Shown here in pieces: positions 57,207 through 64,000 of a DNA stretch of 64,000 nt (position 1 is its first letter; each line of letters opens with the position of its first letter). Made by a program: the position numbers and the translations under genes. Below the pieces are notes generated by a model that was not told the DNA's origin, ran no database searches, and worked only from the letters and a program-made list of their open reading frames with translations. The stretch spans positions 1-64,000 of the forward strand of contig DASSAK010000067.1 of NCBI GenBank assembly GCA_035685445.1, read 5' to 3'. This stretch comes from DRGT01 sp035685445. Its GTDB lineage: Archaea; Thermoproteota; Nitrososphaeria; Nitrososphaerales; Nitrosopumilaceae.

Positions 57207-57452
57207 TTATAATCTTACCGATTCAATTGAATCAAAACTTGCTTGAATTAATCTCAGAGTAGAATTTAGATTGGCTCTTAGATGTGAGAGTTGCTTTGCA
57301 TCAATTGAAATTGAAATGACTTTGTTGAAAGAAATTTTTGTATTTGTTGGATTATCTGGATAAAATTTGTTATCAGTGTTTATTGAATCAAATATTGATT
57401 TTGTTTTTTCTTTGGCATCTATGGTGATATTTGCGCTAAATTTTAACGTCAT
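57207..57452 (-). CDS. pcc1: KEOPS complex subunit Pcc1
   Basis: An 81-residue Pcc1, the dimerisation subunit of KEOPS, which makes the t6A modification of tRNA with Kae1, Bud32 and Cgi121. The core alpha/beta pattern with SFNKVISISIDAKQLSHLRANLNSTLRLI is typical. It overlaps the L37Ae gene by 17 bp. Small size and divergence make it easy to miss, but location and pattern agree. Confidence 0.85.
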   Translation of the reverse strand: MTLKFSANITIDAKEKTKSIFDSINTDNKFYPDNPTNTKISFNKVISISIDAKQLSHLRANLNSTLRLIQASFDSIESVRL

Positions 57453-57645
57453 AAGCAGTACCCGCTATTTTGAATCCACATTTTTTGCATTTCCAAATAC
57501 CTACTGCTTCTCTGCCAAATTTTTTTGAGCCACAGTCTGGGCATGCTCTTTTTTCTTTCATCAAGGTATGAATTTGTGTGTACTGTTTTCTAGGTTTGAT
57601 TCCGTATCTTGCACCTAGTCCTTTGAGAGACTTTCTTTTTGCCAT
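57436..57645 (-). CDS. rpl37ae: 50S ribosomal protein L37Ae
   Basis: A 69-residue zinc-ribbon ribosomal protein, with CPDC and CKKC pairs (about residues 35 and 53) and the N-terminal AKRKSLKGLGARYGIKPRKQY. It binds 23S rRNA at the subunit surface. The ATG at 57645 is just after the rrp42 stop; a longer frame would start inside rrp42 and is not conserved. It overlaps pcc1 at its 3' end. The arrangement rrp42-L37Ae-pcc1 is a known archaeal pattern. Confidence 0.93.
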   Translation of the reverse strand: MAKRKSLKGLGARYGIKPRKQYTQIHTLMKEKRACPDCGSKKFGREAVGIWKCKKCGFKIAGTAYDVKI

Positions 57646-57646
57646 T

Positions 57647-58465
57647 TTATTGACCGCCTTGTTTCGATTGTTTAATGGTTTCTCTAATTTTTGAACCCAC
57701 AGATGTAGAAATTTCTCCACATTTTTTTAGTTGTTCTAGTGTGAATCCATCGTGGCCGCCCTTTTGAAGAGCACAAATATTTCCATCCGAGTTTGTGGTA
57801 ATTGTAATTCTAGCATCTAGGCACTCCCATTCATCACCATTAGGATCAACAATGATGTGCTCACCAATTCTTCCCATTGTTACAGAAACAGGAAGGGTTG
57901 TAATTGGCGCATCAAACTCCTGACCTTCAATTTTAACTGGAGAGTCATTTTGTATTTCCCATTTTGGAATCTTTGTTGAAAGAATTGCAGCAGTTGATGC
58001 GTATGAGCATGCATCAAAAAGATTCCCATCGTGATCAATAACACTATTGTCTGCAAAAATTCCAATAACTGATTTGTCTTTTTCTAATACAAGTTGAGAT
58101 AGATCAACCATGCCACTTTCACGAATTCCTCTATCAACAACCCTAGCTAATTCTATAACGTCTTCACCTGGCGGACCAGGTTCAACACTCGGATGAGCAA
58201 GTGGCAAAATTTCCGCAGTGCAAATAAAAATTCCTTTATCACCCATATCAGGAAAGGGTTTGTCGGGTTGAACTTTAACTCCAGAAACAACAACAGTGTC
58301 TCCTAAATGAACACGTGCAGAACCTTCTGCCTTTGGAATGACACCAATTTCTATAGAGATTGGACGGTGTTCATCAAAAGCGCGTCCATCTATTCTTTGA
58401 CCTTGTTCAAGCAATTCACGAATCTTGCTACTTTTTAGATCATCAATTAGTGTTGTATGTCCCAT
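57647..58465 (-). CDS. rrp42: Exosome complex subunit Rrp42
   Basis: A 272-residue RNase PH-fold protein, the non-catalytic partner in the archaeal exosome hexamer. The pattern GQRIDGRAFDEHRPISIEIGVIPKAEGSARVHLGDTVVVSGV and VIGIFADNSVIDHDGNLFDACSYASTAAI are typical. It lacks the catalytic motif found in Rrp41. It starts within the rrp41 stop (TAATG). Confidence 0.94.
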   Translation of the reverse strand: MGHTTLIDDLKSSKIRELLEQGQRIDGRAFDEHRPISIEIGVIPKAEGSARVHLGDTVVVSGVKVQPDKPFPDMGDKGIFICTAEILPLAHPSVEPGPPGEDVIELARVVDRGIRESGMVDLSQLVLEKDKSVIGIFADNSVIDHDGNLFDACSYASTAAILSTKIPKWEIQNDSPVKIEGQEFDAPITTLPVSVTMGRIGEHIIVDPNGDEWECLDARITITTNSDGNICALQKGGHDGFTLEQLKKCGEISTSVGSKIRETIKQSKQGGQ

Positions 58466-59208
58466 TATGATTGCCCTCCATCAGAAAAGAATTTTTCGTG
58501 AAGTGCCTTTTTTTGAAGATCATAAACTAATTTACAACCATTAATTGCAGTCTCTACACATTTTTTGTATTCATCTGGTGTTAAAATTCCATCCAATTGA
58601 ATTAAAGTTACTTTTTCCATGTTTGGCATATAACCAACAGGCATATCTGCTTGACCTGCTTGGTCTTCCTCATTATTTACATCCAAAACAATTGTATCTG
58701 CAACTTTTCCTGCGGCAATTGCAGAGACCATATCTCTCATTGGAATTCCTGCATCAGCAAGGGCTACAGACGCAGCATCAAGTGCTGCACAACGTGAACC
58801 ACCATCGGCTTGAAGAATTTCAATAAAAACATCAACAGCTGTTCTTGGGAATTGTTCAAGAATTACCGCAGGTTCTAGTGCTTCTTTGATAACTTTGGAA
58901 ATTTCAATTTCTCTTCTTGAAGGGGCGGGATTTTTCCTTTCGGTTACTGAAAAAGGAGACATGTGGTATCTGCAGCGAATAATTCCGGTATCAGTATTTG
59001 CCATATGTTTAGGATGAACGTCTCTTGGGCCAAAGACTCCCGCTAAAATCTTGTTTTCACCAAATTCAATGTAAGCAGAACCATCTGCATTTTTTAAAAC
59101 TCCAGCCTTAATCATTATTCGTCTAGGCTCATCTATTTTTCTGCCATCACAACGAATTCCATTTTCATCTAGTAAAACTACATCTGATACTTTTCCACCC
59201 ATTATCAT
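58465..59208 (-). CDS. rrp41: Exosome complex catalytic subunit Rrp41
   Basis: A 247-residue RNase PH-fold subunit with phosphorolytic activity. The segment CRYHMSPFSVTERKNPAPSRREIEISKVI includes the RNA- and phosphate-binding positions, and ILQADGGSRCAALDAASVALADAGIPMRD and NNEEDQAGQADMPVGYMPN (catalytic Asp region) match. The ATG at 59208 overlaps the rrp4 stop; an ATG at 59202 is also possible. It degrades RNA 3'-5' using phosphate. Confidence 0.95.
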   Translation of the reverse strand: MIMGGKVSDVVLLDENGIRCDGRKIDEPRRIMIKAGVLKNADGSAYIEFGENKILAGVFGPRDVHPKHMANTDTGIIRCRYHMSPFSVTERKNPAPSRREIEISKVIKEALEPAVILEQFPRTAVDVFIEILQADGGSRCAALDAASVALADAGIPMRDMVSAIAAGKVADTIVLDVNNEEDQAGQADMPVGYMPNMEKVTLIQLDGILTPDEYKKCVETAINGCKLVYDLQKKALHEKFFSDGGQS

Positions 59209-59885
59209 TCACCATTTGATTCTAACATTGACTTCACTTTATCCGTAAGATTTGCAATATGTGCTTCTGCTTCTACCATTTTGATGGCTTTTATGGCCTT
59301 TAATAATCCATCCCTATTTTCGCCGGAAACTACAACCCAACCATTTTGTCCAATTGTAATTACTGCCCCGGTAGCCATTTCGATGTTTTGAATCATTGTT
59401 CCACGTTTTCCAATCAATCGCGGTACTTTGCTTGGAGAGATTTTTACTAATTCTCCAGAATCAATTTTACCAAGTTCTCTATCAGAAATTGTTAGTAGTG
59501 GATCCCTTGATCTATCAAAGTTTGCAATTCTGGCAACAACCAAATCTCCATTTTTTAATTTAGATGTTAACTCATCTGCATGAGCAGAAAAATCTCTACC
59601 AAAAACATCTTGTGCTGGCAAAAATCCAACATAACATGAATTGATATCAAGTTCCCATGACAACGAAGAATGAGATAATACTTTGCCGATGACCAGATCA
59701 TTAATTTTTGGAATGTATTTTCCAGTTAGTGGAATGACTTTAACTGAATCATCATAAATTTCGGAAATTCCAATTGCAGTTGAAACAATTCTATTACCAT
59801 CAAGAATTACATTTTGTTCTGGTCTGTATGGTCCTGTTGTTATAACATCTCCAGGAATTACGTATTTTCGTTTGGTGTTTTCCAT
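59205..59885 (-). CDS. rrp4: Exosome RNA-binding cap subunit Rrp4
   Basis: A 226-residue protein with an N-terminal domain, a central S1 domain (DLVIGKVLSHSSLSWELDINSCYVGFLPA) and a C-terminal KH domain (SPSKVPRLIGKRGTMIQNIEMATGAVITIGQNGWVVV). It caps the Rrp41-Rrp42 ring and recruits RNA. Start and stop overlap neighbouring genes by 1-4 bp. The GKRG motif of KH is intact. Confidence 0.95.
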   Translation of the reverse strand: MENTKRKYVIPGDVITTGPYRPEQNVILDGNRIVSTAIGISEIYDDSVKVIPLTGKYIPKINDLVIGKVLSHSSLSWELDINSCYVGFLPAQDVFGRDFSAHADELTSKLKNGDLVVARIANFDRSRDPLLTISDRELGKIDSGELVKISPSKVPRLIGKRGTMIQNIEMATGAVITIGQNGWVVVSGENRDGLLKAIKAIKMVEAEAHIANLTDKVKSMLESNGE

Positions 59886-60571
59886 TATGTTTTAACCTCT
59901 ACGGTAGCAGTACCTTTAGTAATTGAACCTAATCTATCGATCACGTTTGGCCTTGCTGCAGCCGGTATTTCAAGTATTGCTTTGAGAGAACCATTTGCTA
60001 ACCAATCTTCTTTTTTTAAAGTTCCTGTAGATTTTAGAACAGAATATGATTGTGCAGCAAACTGAGCTGGTACAATAATTTCTAAATTCAAATTTTCTGA
60101 TTTTAATGGAATGACAGAACGTAATTTCTCAACAATATCTTTAACCTGTTCATCCACACTTTTTTGTGGATCAACTGACACACGGCCATCCTTCATTGCT
60201 TGTTCAATTCTAAGAGGAGGATGTGGTAAATGGGAACGTGGATCCACGTATGTCTTTGCAATATATTCTACAATTTGTTTTCTTTTTTCTTCAGTCATTT
60301 TACGTCTTTGATCAGTGGTTAGATTAAGATCTCCTTTTTGAAGGATTTTTTCTGCAATTGTAGTTGTGTCGTCTGTTTTGAACGCTTTGAGAAGTTTTTC
60401 AGTTGATGCTCTAGTTCCTTTACTAGAATCACTGTAAATTTCATCTGAAACTAAAACAGAAGAGATATCTTTCTTTTTTCCCAGTTTGTAATCTAAAGCA
60501 GGATCAGGTTTCACTAAAATTTCAAATTTTTCACCTTCAAAAGAATATCTTACAACGGTAACATCAGCCAT
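59885..60571 (-). CDS. Ribosome maturation factor SBDS
   Basis: A 228-residue SBDS homolog with N-terminal FYSH-like domain (RYSFEGEKFEILVKPDPALDYKLGKKKDISSVLVSDEIYSDSSKG) and C-terminal RNA-recognition-like region (MPLKSENLNLEIIVPAQFAAQSY-type). With EF-2-like GTPases it releases anti-association factor 6 from the large subunit. Use the ATG at 60571. It is first in the exosome superoperon (SBDS-rrp4-rrp41-rrp42-L37Ae-pcc1-pfdB). TATA-like sequence lies about 28 nt upstream. Confidence 0.95.
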   Translation of the reverse strand: MADVTVVRYSFEGEKFEILVKPDPALDYKLGKKKDISSVLVSDEIYSDSSKGTRASTEKLLKAFKTDDTTTIAEKILQKGDLNLTTDQRRKMTEEKRKQIVEYIAKTYVDPRSHLPHPPLRIEQAMKDGRVSVDPQKSVDEQVKDIVEKLRSVIPLKSENLNLEIIVPAQFAAQSYSVLKSTGTLKKEDWLANGSLKAILEIPAAARPNVIDRLGSITKGTATVEVKT

Positions 60572-60631
60572 AATTAACAAGGATACAATGATTCAATATT
60601 TATCTATACACGAAGAATTTTCATGTGATTG

Positions 60632-61477
60632 TCATGGATTAAAAGACCGATTAGCTTTCTTTTGAATTTTATAAATTACAACAACGCCAGTGCCTAATCC
60701 TAACGCCAAACCAAGTAAATGATCATGAATAGGCGAAAGGTCAATTAAAAATAGTCCTAAAACCCATAATGCATAAATTATAGTAGCTCCCGCAAGCATT
60801 ACATCAGAAATTTTTACAGTAAATGTGAAGGGAGAGCTAATTGTTTCATTAACTTTAGATTTGATTTTTGTTTTTGAATCATGCTTTGAAGTCGATTGAG
60901 AAAATCCATTTTCAATTTGTAATCTTTTTAATTCTTTTGCCTTTTCGTTAAAGTATCTAATGTCTGGAATTGGCAAAGCAATACGTTGTTCTAATTTTTC
61001 CTTGATGGAATCCAATCTATCTTTATTTCCAATTTCAGCTTGCTTTAGTTTTTCAATAATTACAAGTGCTTCTCTAGTTGTTTTTTCATTTTCATCTATT
61101 TGTGCAAACTGTTCATATTTTTCTTTGAAATAAAGCTCATCACTTTCAACAAGAGGTTTTCCTTCCAAAATAGTTTGTTTGATTAATCTTAGTCTACTGG
61201 TGTCACCAATTTCTGAATCTAATAATTTGTTAATCATATTCAAATATTTATCATCATTATTTGTTTGCAAGTTTTCTGGTTTTATTGTACCACCTTCCAA
61301 TTCTTGTAGTTTTCCAAGACAAATCTCAAGAAATCTTCTATCAGAATCGTAAATTGGTTTTCCTTCTTTAAGATGATTTTGCAGATAAATTAAACGGCCA
61401 TGCTCTCCAATATTGAATTCTAATAATTTATCAACTAACTGTTCCACAGGCAAGCCTTGTAGATTTGATTTATTCAT
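60632..61477 (-). CDS. Membrane protein with three copies of the shared 45-residue module
   Basis: A 281-residue protein. Three tandem copies of a helical module (about residues 10-55, 74-118 and 127-172) share the pattern LL...IGxxxRLxxIxxxLxxGKxLxxSDxxYL, e.g. RLIYLQNHLKEGKPIYDSDRRF and RLRLIKQTILEGKPLVESDEL. A linker (about 175-215) leads to two transmembrane helices (about 220-272). The modules should lie in the cytoplasm. The same module begins the DoxX protein at 38583 and the small zinc protein at 9211. Function is unknown. Confidence 0.72.
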   Translation of the reverse strand: MNKSNLQGLPVEQLVDKLLEFNIGEHGRLIYLQNHLKEGKPIYDSDRRFLEICLGKLQELEGGTIKPENLQTNNDDKYLNMINKLLDSEIGDTSRLRLIKQTILEGKPLVESDELYFKEKYEQFAQIDENEKTTREALVIIEKLKQAEIGNKDRLDSIKEKLEQRIALPIPDIRYFNEKAKELKRLQIENGFSQSTSKHDSKTKIKSKVNETISSPFTFTVKISDVMLAGATIIYALWVLGLFLIDLSPIHDHLLGLALGLGTGVVVIYKIQKKANRSFNP

Positions 61478-61609
61478 ATGAGCTCAGTAAGAATTACCCT
61501 CATAGACTGTTAAGATTCCAGATTTAATTCTCAAGTCTATTTTGTCAATTTTTTGGAGATCATATTCACGCTAGATTTTTATTTGGACTTTGAAGGTTTT
61601 CATTAAGAT

Positions 61610-62251
61610 TTGTCTTCTTTAGAAGTTGTTAATCAAGATAATCAAAGGATATCTGTAAAGCTAAAAGGTATTCCTTTACAGTACGCTAACGCTTTGAGAA
61701 GAATTTGTCTAAATGGCGTTCCAGTTTTTGCAATAGATACAGTGGACATTATTGAGAATTCTTCTGTTCTTGCAGATGAGGCGTTAGCTCATAGACTTGC
61801 ATTAATTCCAATAAAGACAGATACAACACGATTTGTTGAGCCATCAAAATGTGAGTGCAAAAGTGAAACAGGTTGTTCAAACTGTAGAGTAATGATGGTA
61901 TTGGATTCAGGAGATACTGATACAACTAGAACTGTGCTATCTAGCGAACTAAATTCAGAAGATGAAGACATTAAACCAATTTCTGATAAAATTCCAATTG
62001 TTGAATTGGCTCCCGGTCAAAAAGTAAAGGTTGAGGCTTATGCAAGACTTGGTCGTGGAATTGAACACGCGAAATGGAATTCATCAAACATTTCAATTTT
62101 AACTGAAACTGGAAAAGAAGGCGAACACGTCTTAACTGTAGAATCAACAGGCGCACTAACTCCTCAGCAAATTATTTTGGGAGGAGTGAACGAACTTTCA
62201 AACCGACTTGGCGAATTTAAAGATGTTTTATCACAGTTAAAAATAGAATAA
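61610..62251 (+). CDS. rpoD: DNA-directed RNA polymerase subunit D
   Basis: A 213-residue RNA polymerase subunit D (alpha-like, Rpb3/Rpo3 homolog). Typical patterns are PLQYANALRRICLNGVPVFAIDTVDIIENSSVLADEALAHRLALIPIKTD and the C-terminal LTPQQIILGGVNEL. The middle carries four cysteines (CECKSETGCSNC) in the domain which in some archaea binds a Fe-S cluster. The start is TTG. It heads the rpoD-L18e-L13-S9 run, a conserved archaeal order. Confidence 0.95.
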   Translation: MSSLEVVNQDNQRISVKLKGIPLQYANALRRICLNGVPVFAIDTVDIIENSSVLADEALAHRLALIPIKTDTTRFVEPSKCECKSETGCSNCRVMMVLDSGDTDTTRTVLSSELNSEDEDIKPISDKIPIVELAPGQKVKVEAYARLGRGIEHAKWNSSNISILTETGKEGEHVLTVESTGALTPQQIILGGVNELSNRLGEFKDVLSQLKIE

Positions 62252-62294
62252 AGAGCATACACATTATATTTGGGTATTAAAAGGCATTATTCTA

Positions 62295-62642
62295 ATGACT
62301 AATCAAGTTGTAATTCAGATGGCAAGAGATCTGAAAAAAGCATCAGCTAAAAATGATGCACCGTTATGGTCTAAACTTGCTGAATTAGCGCTAAAACCAA
62401 GTTCTGCACGACGCACTATCAATCTAAAAAGAATTGGACAACTAACAAAAAGTGACGACGTAGTTGTTTTCCCCGGAAAAGTACTTGGAACAGGTGCAAT
62501 TCCTCATAAAATTACGTTGTGTTCATTTTCAATTTCAAATTCTGCTGCAAATAAAATTAAAGAATCAGGGGGACAAATTATTAGATTTTCTGACATGATT
62601 GAGAAATTTCCTACTGGAAAAGGAGTAAATCTACTTGGCTGA
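62295..62642 (+). CDS. rpl18e: 50S ribosomal protein L18e
   Basis: A 115-residue archaeal L18e (L15 family). The pattern SARRTINLKRIGQLTKSDDVVVFPGKVLGTGAIPHKITLCSFSIS is characteristic. It follows rpoD and its 3' end overlaps rpl13 by 8 bp. The start ATG at 62295 has no strong ribosome-binding site. Confidence 0.95.
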   Translation: MTNQVVIQMARDLKKASAKNDAPLWSKLAELALKPSSARRTINLKRIGQLTKSDDVVVFPGKVLGTGAIPHKITLCSFSISNSAANKIKESGGQIIRFSDMIEKFPTGKGVNLLG

Positions 62643-63099
62643 CAAGCAACAAAATGTTCTAGTAAAAAATGAACACATTGTTGTAGATGGTGCCAATCTA
62701 ATTGCAGGGCGATTAGCATCACATACTGCAAAATTATTACTAAAAGGAAATAGAGTATCCATTGTAAATTGTGAAAAAATAATGATTAGTGGTACAAGAA
62801 GCAACATTATCAAAGAGTACAGAGACTTTTTGGAGATTTCAAGTATTATTCATCCAGAACATGGTCCATACCATCCAAGAAGACCAGATACAATCATAAC
62901 AAGAATGATTCGTGGAATGCTACCAAGAAAAAAGCCATCAGGACCTGCTGCCCATAAAAGACTGAGGACGTACATTGGAATTCCTAAACAATTAAAGTCT
63001 TTTAAGAAAACTCAATTTGAAAAAGCTAAAATTTCAAGACCGCCTGCAAATTATACTACAATGGCTAACCTCGGAAGAACAATTGGGTGGACAGAATGA
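62635..63099 (+). CDS. rpl13: 50S ribosomal protein L13
   Basis: A 154-residue L13 with the family patterns VVDGANLIAGRLASHTAKLLLKGNRVSIVNCEKIMISG and GPYHPRRPDTIITRMIRGMLPRKKPSG. The TTG start is preceded by AAGGAG (62620-62625) at good spacing and overlaps the rpl18e end. Its stop overlaps rps9 (ATGA). Confidence 0.95.
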   Translation: MADKQQNVLVKNEHIVVDGANLIAGRLASHTAKLLLKGNRVSIVNCEKIMISGTRSNIIKEYRDFLEISSIIHPEHGPYHPRRPDTIITRMIRGMLPRKKPSGPAAHKRLRTYIGIPKQLKSFKKTQFEKAKISRPPANYTTMANLGRTIGWTE

Positions 63100-63542
63100 C
63101 AATAAAGACTGAAATCTATTTTGCTACAAGAAAAACCTCAAGTGCTCACGTACACATTGCAAAAGGAGATGGAAAAATTAGAATAAACAATGTTCCAGTC
63201 GAAATGATTAATCAAGAAATTGCTCGTGAGGCAATTTTAGCTCCACTTGAAATTGCGGGAGACTTGAGAAACAAAGTAGATATTTCTGTTAGAGTGAAAG
63301 GAGGAGGTTTCATGGGACAAGCCAGTGCAGCTGCCACTGCAATATCAAGAGCATTAACTGGATGGACCAAATCAAAAAAAGATCCAAAGGATCATCCTTT
63401 TTCAAAATCTATTCGCGAGGATCTTCGAAAAAGAATCTCAGAGTATGACAAGTATCTCATTAGTGGAGACGCAAGAAGAAAAGAACCAAAGAAATTTGGT
63501 GGACCTGGCGCACGAAGAAGAAAGCAAAAATCTTACCGTTAA
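63096..63542 (+). CDS. rps9: 30S ribosomal protein S9
   Basis: A 148-residue S9 with family patterns ARKTSSAHVHIAKGDGKIRINNVP and, near the end, ARRKEPKKFGGPGARRRKQKSYR with the conserved basic C-terminus that reaches tRNA in the P site. Use the ATG at 63096, overlapping the rpl13 stop; a GTG at 63087 lies inside rpl13. In many archaea rpoN and rps2 follow; here a nucleotidyltransferase does. Confidence 0.95.
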   Translation: MTIKTEIYFATRKTSSAHVHIAKGDGKIRINNVPVEMINQEIAREAILAPLEIAGDLRNKVDISVRVKGGGFMGQASAAATAISRALTGWTKSKKDPKDHPFSKSIREDLRKRISEYDKYLISGDARRKEPKKFGGPGARRRKQKSYR

Positions 63543-63544
63543 AA

Positions 63545-64000
63545 GTGAAAGCTGTAATTTTAGCAGGAGGTAAAGGTACAAGGGGAAAACCATATACAGA
63601 TTATTTTCCAAAGGCAATGATTCCACTCAATGGAAAACCACTAATCGATTACATCTTGAAGCATCTTTCGTCCTATGATTTTATTTCTGAGATAATCATT
63701 ATCTCAGATTTCAAAGGGCTTGGAGGACAAATTAAAAATTTTCTTGAAGGTTCAAAATATAAAAAAAAGATTTCCTTTGTGCAGGACTCTCAATCTGGAA
63801 CTGCTGGAGATTTGCTTCACATTAGAAAAAAACTAACTGGAACTGAATTTGTTTTGTGGTTTGCAGATAACTTATCTCCAATAAACTTAAAGAAAATGCT
63901 TCAAACATTCAAGAAAAAAAAGAGCATTGCATGTATTGCGACTAGATCTTTTAGAAAAGAAGAGACAGGTTTTGCCATAGTTAAAGACGACATCATACAA
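63545..64000 (+). CDS. Sugar-phosphate nucleotidyltransferase, 3' end cut by window edge
   Basis: At least 152 residues of a nucleotidyltransferase (RmlA/GalU-like), starting with GTG 2 bp after the rps9 stop. The signature KAVILAGGKGTRGKP, PKAMIPLNGKPLIDYILKHL, and later QDSQSGTAGDL and FVLWFADN give the nucleotide- and sugar-binding regions. In such enzymes the GGxGTRL motif is usual; the Leu is replaced by Gly (GTRGKP). It likely makes a dTDP- or UDP-sugar for surface polymers or glycosylation. The product is incomplete. Confidence 0.88.
   Translation, partial: MKAVILAGGKGTRGKPYTDYFPKAMIPLNGKPLIDYILKHLSSYDFISEIIIISDFKGLGGQIKNFLEGSKYKKKISFVQDSQSGTAGDLLHIRKKLTGTEFVLWFADNLSPINLKKMLQTFKKKKSIACIATRSFRKEETGFAIVKDDIIQ

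Noticed and set aside
1..64000. Mobile elements, prophage, integrase or toxin-antitoxin pairs
   Set aside because: I found no transposase, integrase, terminal inverted repeats or target duplications. The only PIN protein (55568) has the Nob1 zinc ribbon and no antitoxin partner.

Overview
The window is a gene-dense, AT-rich archaeal chromosome segment. It most resembles an ammonia-oxidising thaumarchaeon of the Nitrosopumilus/Nitrosarchaeum group. The evidence is TFB, RNA polymerase subunit D, archaeal/eukaryotic-type ribosomal proteins (S8e, L10e, L18e, L37Ae), SRP19, Gar1, an exosome, SBDS, Nob1 and KEOPS Pcc1. Other support comes from TATA-like boxes about 26 nt upstream of starts (leaderless transcripts), many TTG/GTG starts, and an intron-bearing tRNA alongside its splicing endonuclease. 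The assignment is from gene content and recalled family knowledge, not from a database search. I see no prophage, transposase, CRISPR array or rRNA operon, and no gene-free stretch over 300 bases.

Layout. 1-6.1 kb: a response regulator cut by the left edge, a zinc alcohol dehydrogenase, condensin partners ScpA/ScpB, then S8e, SRP19, Gar1, TFB and SufC. 6.2-9.5 kb: a secreted protein of unknown role, then a run with a chlorite-dismutase/HemQ-fold protein, a DUF1802-like protein, an aldo/keto reductase and a small zinc protein. 9.5-13.9 kb: tetrapyrrole locus 1 (fused siroheme decarboxylase AhbAB, precorrin-2 dehydrogenase, HemA, HemB). 13.9-20.2 kb: HD and VTT-family proteins, a 41-residue C2H2 zinc finger, tRNA-Leu(CAA) with a 14-nt intron, an OB-fold protein, a PAC2 protein, a lysine-rich coiled coil with a 57-bp tandem repeat, a PAP2 phosphatase and Pgk. 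20.2-25.0 kb: sufB-sufD-sufS-sufU plus a zinc-ribbon gene. 25.1-28.8 kb: tetrapyrrole locus 2 (hemL-hemC-cobA-hemD). Together the two loci cover glutamyl-tRNA to didecarboxysiroheme, and a tRNA-Glu gene lies in the same window.

28.9-43.6 kb is the most accessory-looking part. It holds an aquaporin and a 1453-residue secreted protein with NHL, 13 HYR and RTX-type repeats behind an ABC-2 exporter. It also holds a PRC-barrel protein, a DoxX protein, two secreted proteins sharing a W-rich C-terminal repeat, and a 47-residue metallothionein-like protein with ten cysteines. 43.7-52.5 kb: tRNA-Glu, a SIMPL protein, an orphan PLD-like domain, EndA, L10e, tRNA-Gly, a Kef-type antiporter, a small intergenic region with a candidate C/D-box sRNA and a palindromic operator-like site, a long coiled coil and a processive glycosyltransferase. 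52.5-54.7 kb: rhodanese, unknown protein, ferredoxin. 54.8-60.6 kb: NAD kinase-Nob1, then the exosome superoperon (SBDS-Rrp4-Rrp41-Rrp42-L37Ae-Pcc1-prefoldin, with an XPF-family nuclease). 60.6-64 kb: a three-module membrane protein, then rpoD-L18e-L13-S9 and a sugar-nucleotidyltransferase cut by the right edge.

The best leads for something undescribed are: (a) a roughly 45-residue helical module shared by three otherwise unrelated proteins (9211, 38583 and 60632); (b) the metallothionein-like microprotein at 42532-42675; (c) the 48.78-49.05 kb intergenic complex; (d) a set of zinc-binding microproteins of 32-57 residues; and (e) the coexistence of a HemQ-fold protein having Asn at the distal heme position with an Ahb-type siroheme pathway.
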